Source: Actinomycetota bacterium (GTDB taxonomy: Bacteria; Actinomycetota; Thermoleophilia; Gaiellales; Gaiellaceae). Taken from it: a DNA stretch of 5,357 nucleotides. Location of the stretch: contig JACCZA010000159.1 of assembly GCA_013696185.1 (NCBI GenBank), positions 1 through 5,357 on the forward strand. Direction: 5' to 3'. This document shows positions 5,324 through 5,357 of this stretch, piece after piece. The notes beneath the pieces are model-generated. The model worked only from the letters and a program-made list of their open reading frames with translations. It was not told the DNA's origin and ran no database searches. Numbering within the stretch: the stretch's first letter is position 1; the number at the start of each line of letters is the position of its first letter. The position numbers and the translations under genes were made by a program.

Positions 5324-5329
5324 AGGAGG
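5324..5329 (+). promoter_or_regulatory. Strong Shine-Dalgarno-like AGGAGG after the dehydrogenase tail
   Basis: AGGAGG, within GAGAGGAGGAGC, follows the TGA at 5313-5315. It suggests another + strand gene begins at the window edge. No ATG, GTG or TTG lies at the usual 5-10 bases; the first candidate is ATG at 5350, about 20 bases away. The start may therefore be displaced or lost at a second junction. Confidence 0.4.
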
Positions 5330-5357
5330 AGCGACCACCACCGAGGCCGATGATTGT

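Overview
The window is GC-rich bacterial DNA, about 68-70% in the coding parts I counted. Its signals fit a high-GC actinobacterium: GTG starts, leaderless-looking transcription, stop/start overlaps, a type-II EF-G, and a Nif3-like domain next to RNase HI. The class Thermoleophilia (Gaiellales/Solirubrobacterales-like) is my best guess from the overall look of the small proteins; nothing in the sequence proves it.

Left part (1-3024), all on the + strand. The window opens inside the C-terminal part of an elongation factor G-like protein (stop at 594). After a 78-bp gap with a clear -10 box comes a compact run of three genes. These are a 205-aa protein with a CxxC...CxxC zinc-ribbon-like N-terminus (673-1290), a 70-aa protein with a DRREGxDRR motif (1301-1513), and a complete 503-aa NAD(P)-dependent aldehyde dehydrogenase (1513-3024). 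Gaps of 10 bp and a TGATG overlap suggest one transcript.

Middle (3074-4297). A 125-aa acidic protein of unknown function runs on the - strand, convergent with the dehydrogenase. It is divergent, across 35 bp, from a + strand pair: a stand-alone YqfO/Nif3-insert (CutA-like) domain protein and a short RNase HI, overlapping by GTGA. Directly behind them, with its promoter inside the end of the RNase H gene, is tRNA-Gly(GCC).

Right part (4298-5357). About 330 bp after the tRNA hold no recognisable gene, and the first 110 bp drop to about 52% GC. Then follows a broken rhamnose-catabolism locus. The C-terminal half of an L-rhamnose isomerase lies on the - strand (4628-about 5212). It abuts, within a few bases, the last 34 codons of a short-chain dehydrogenase domain on the + strand (5211-5315). 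That tail looks like the end of the bifunctional rhamnulose-1-phosphate aldolase/dehydrogenase. Both genes lack their N-terminal parts and point away from their missing halves, so this is a rearrangement breakpoint or an assembly chimera. It is the most notable structure in the window. I found no CRISPR array, transposase or convincing new defence-like system.
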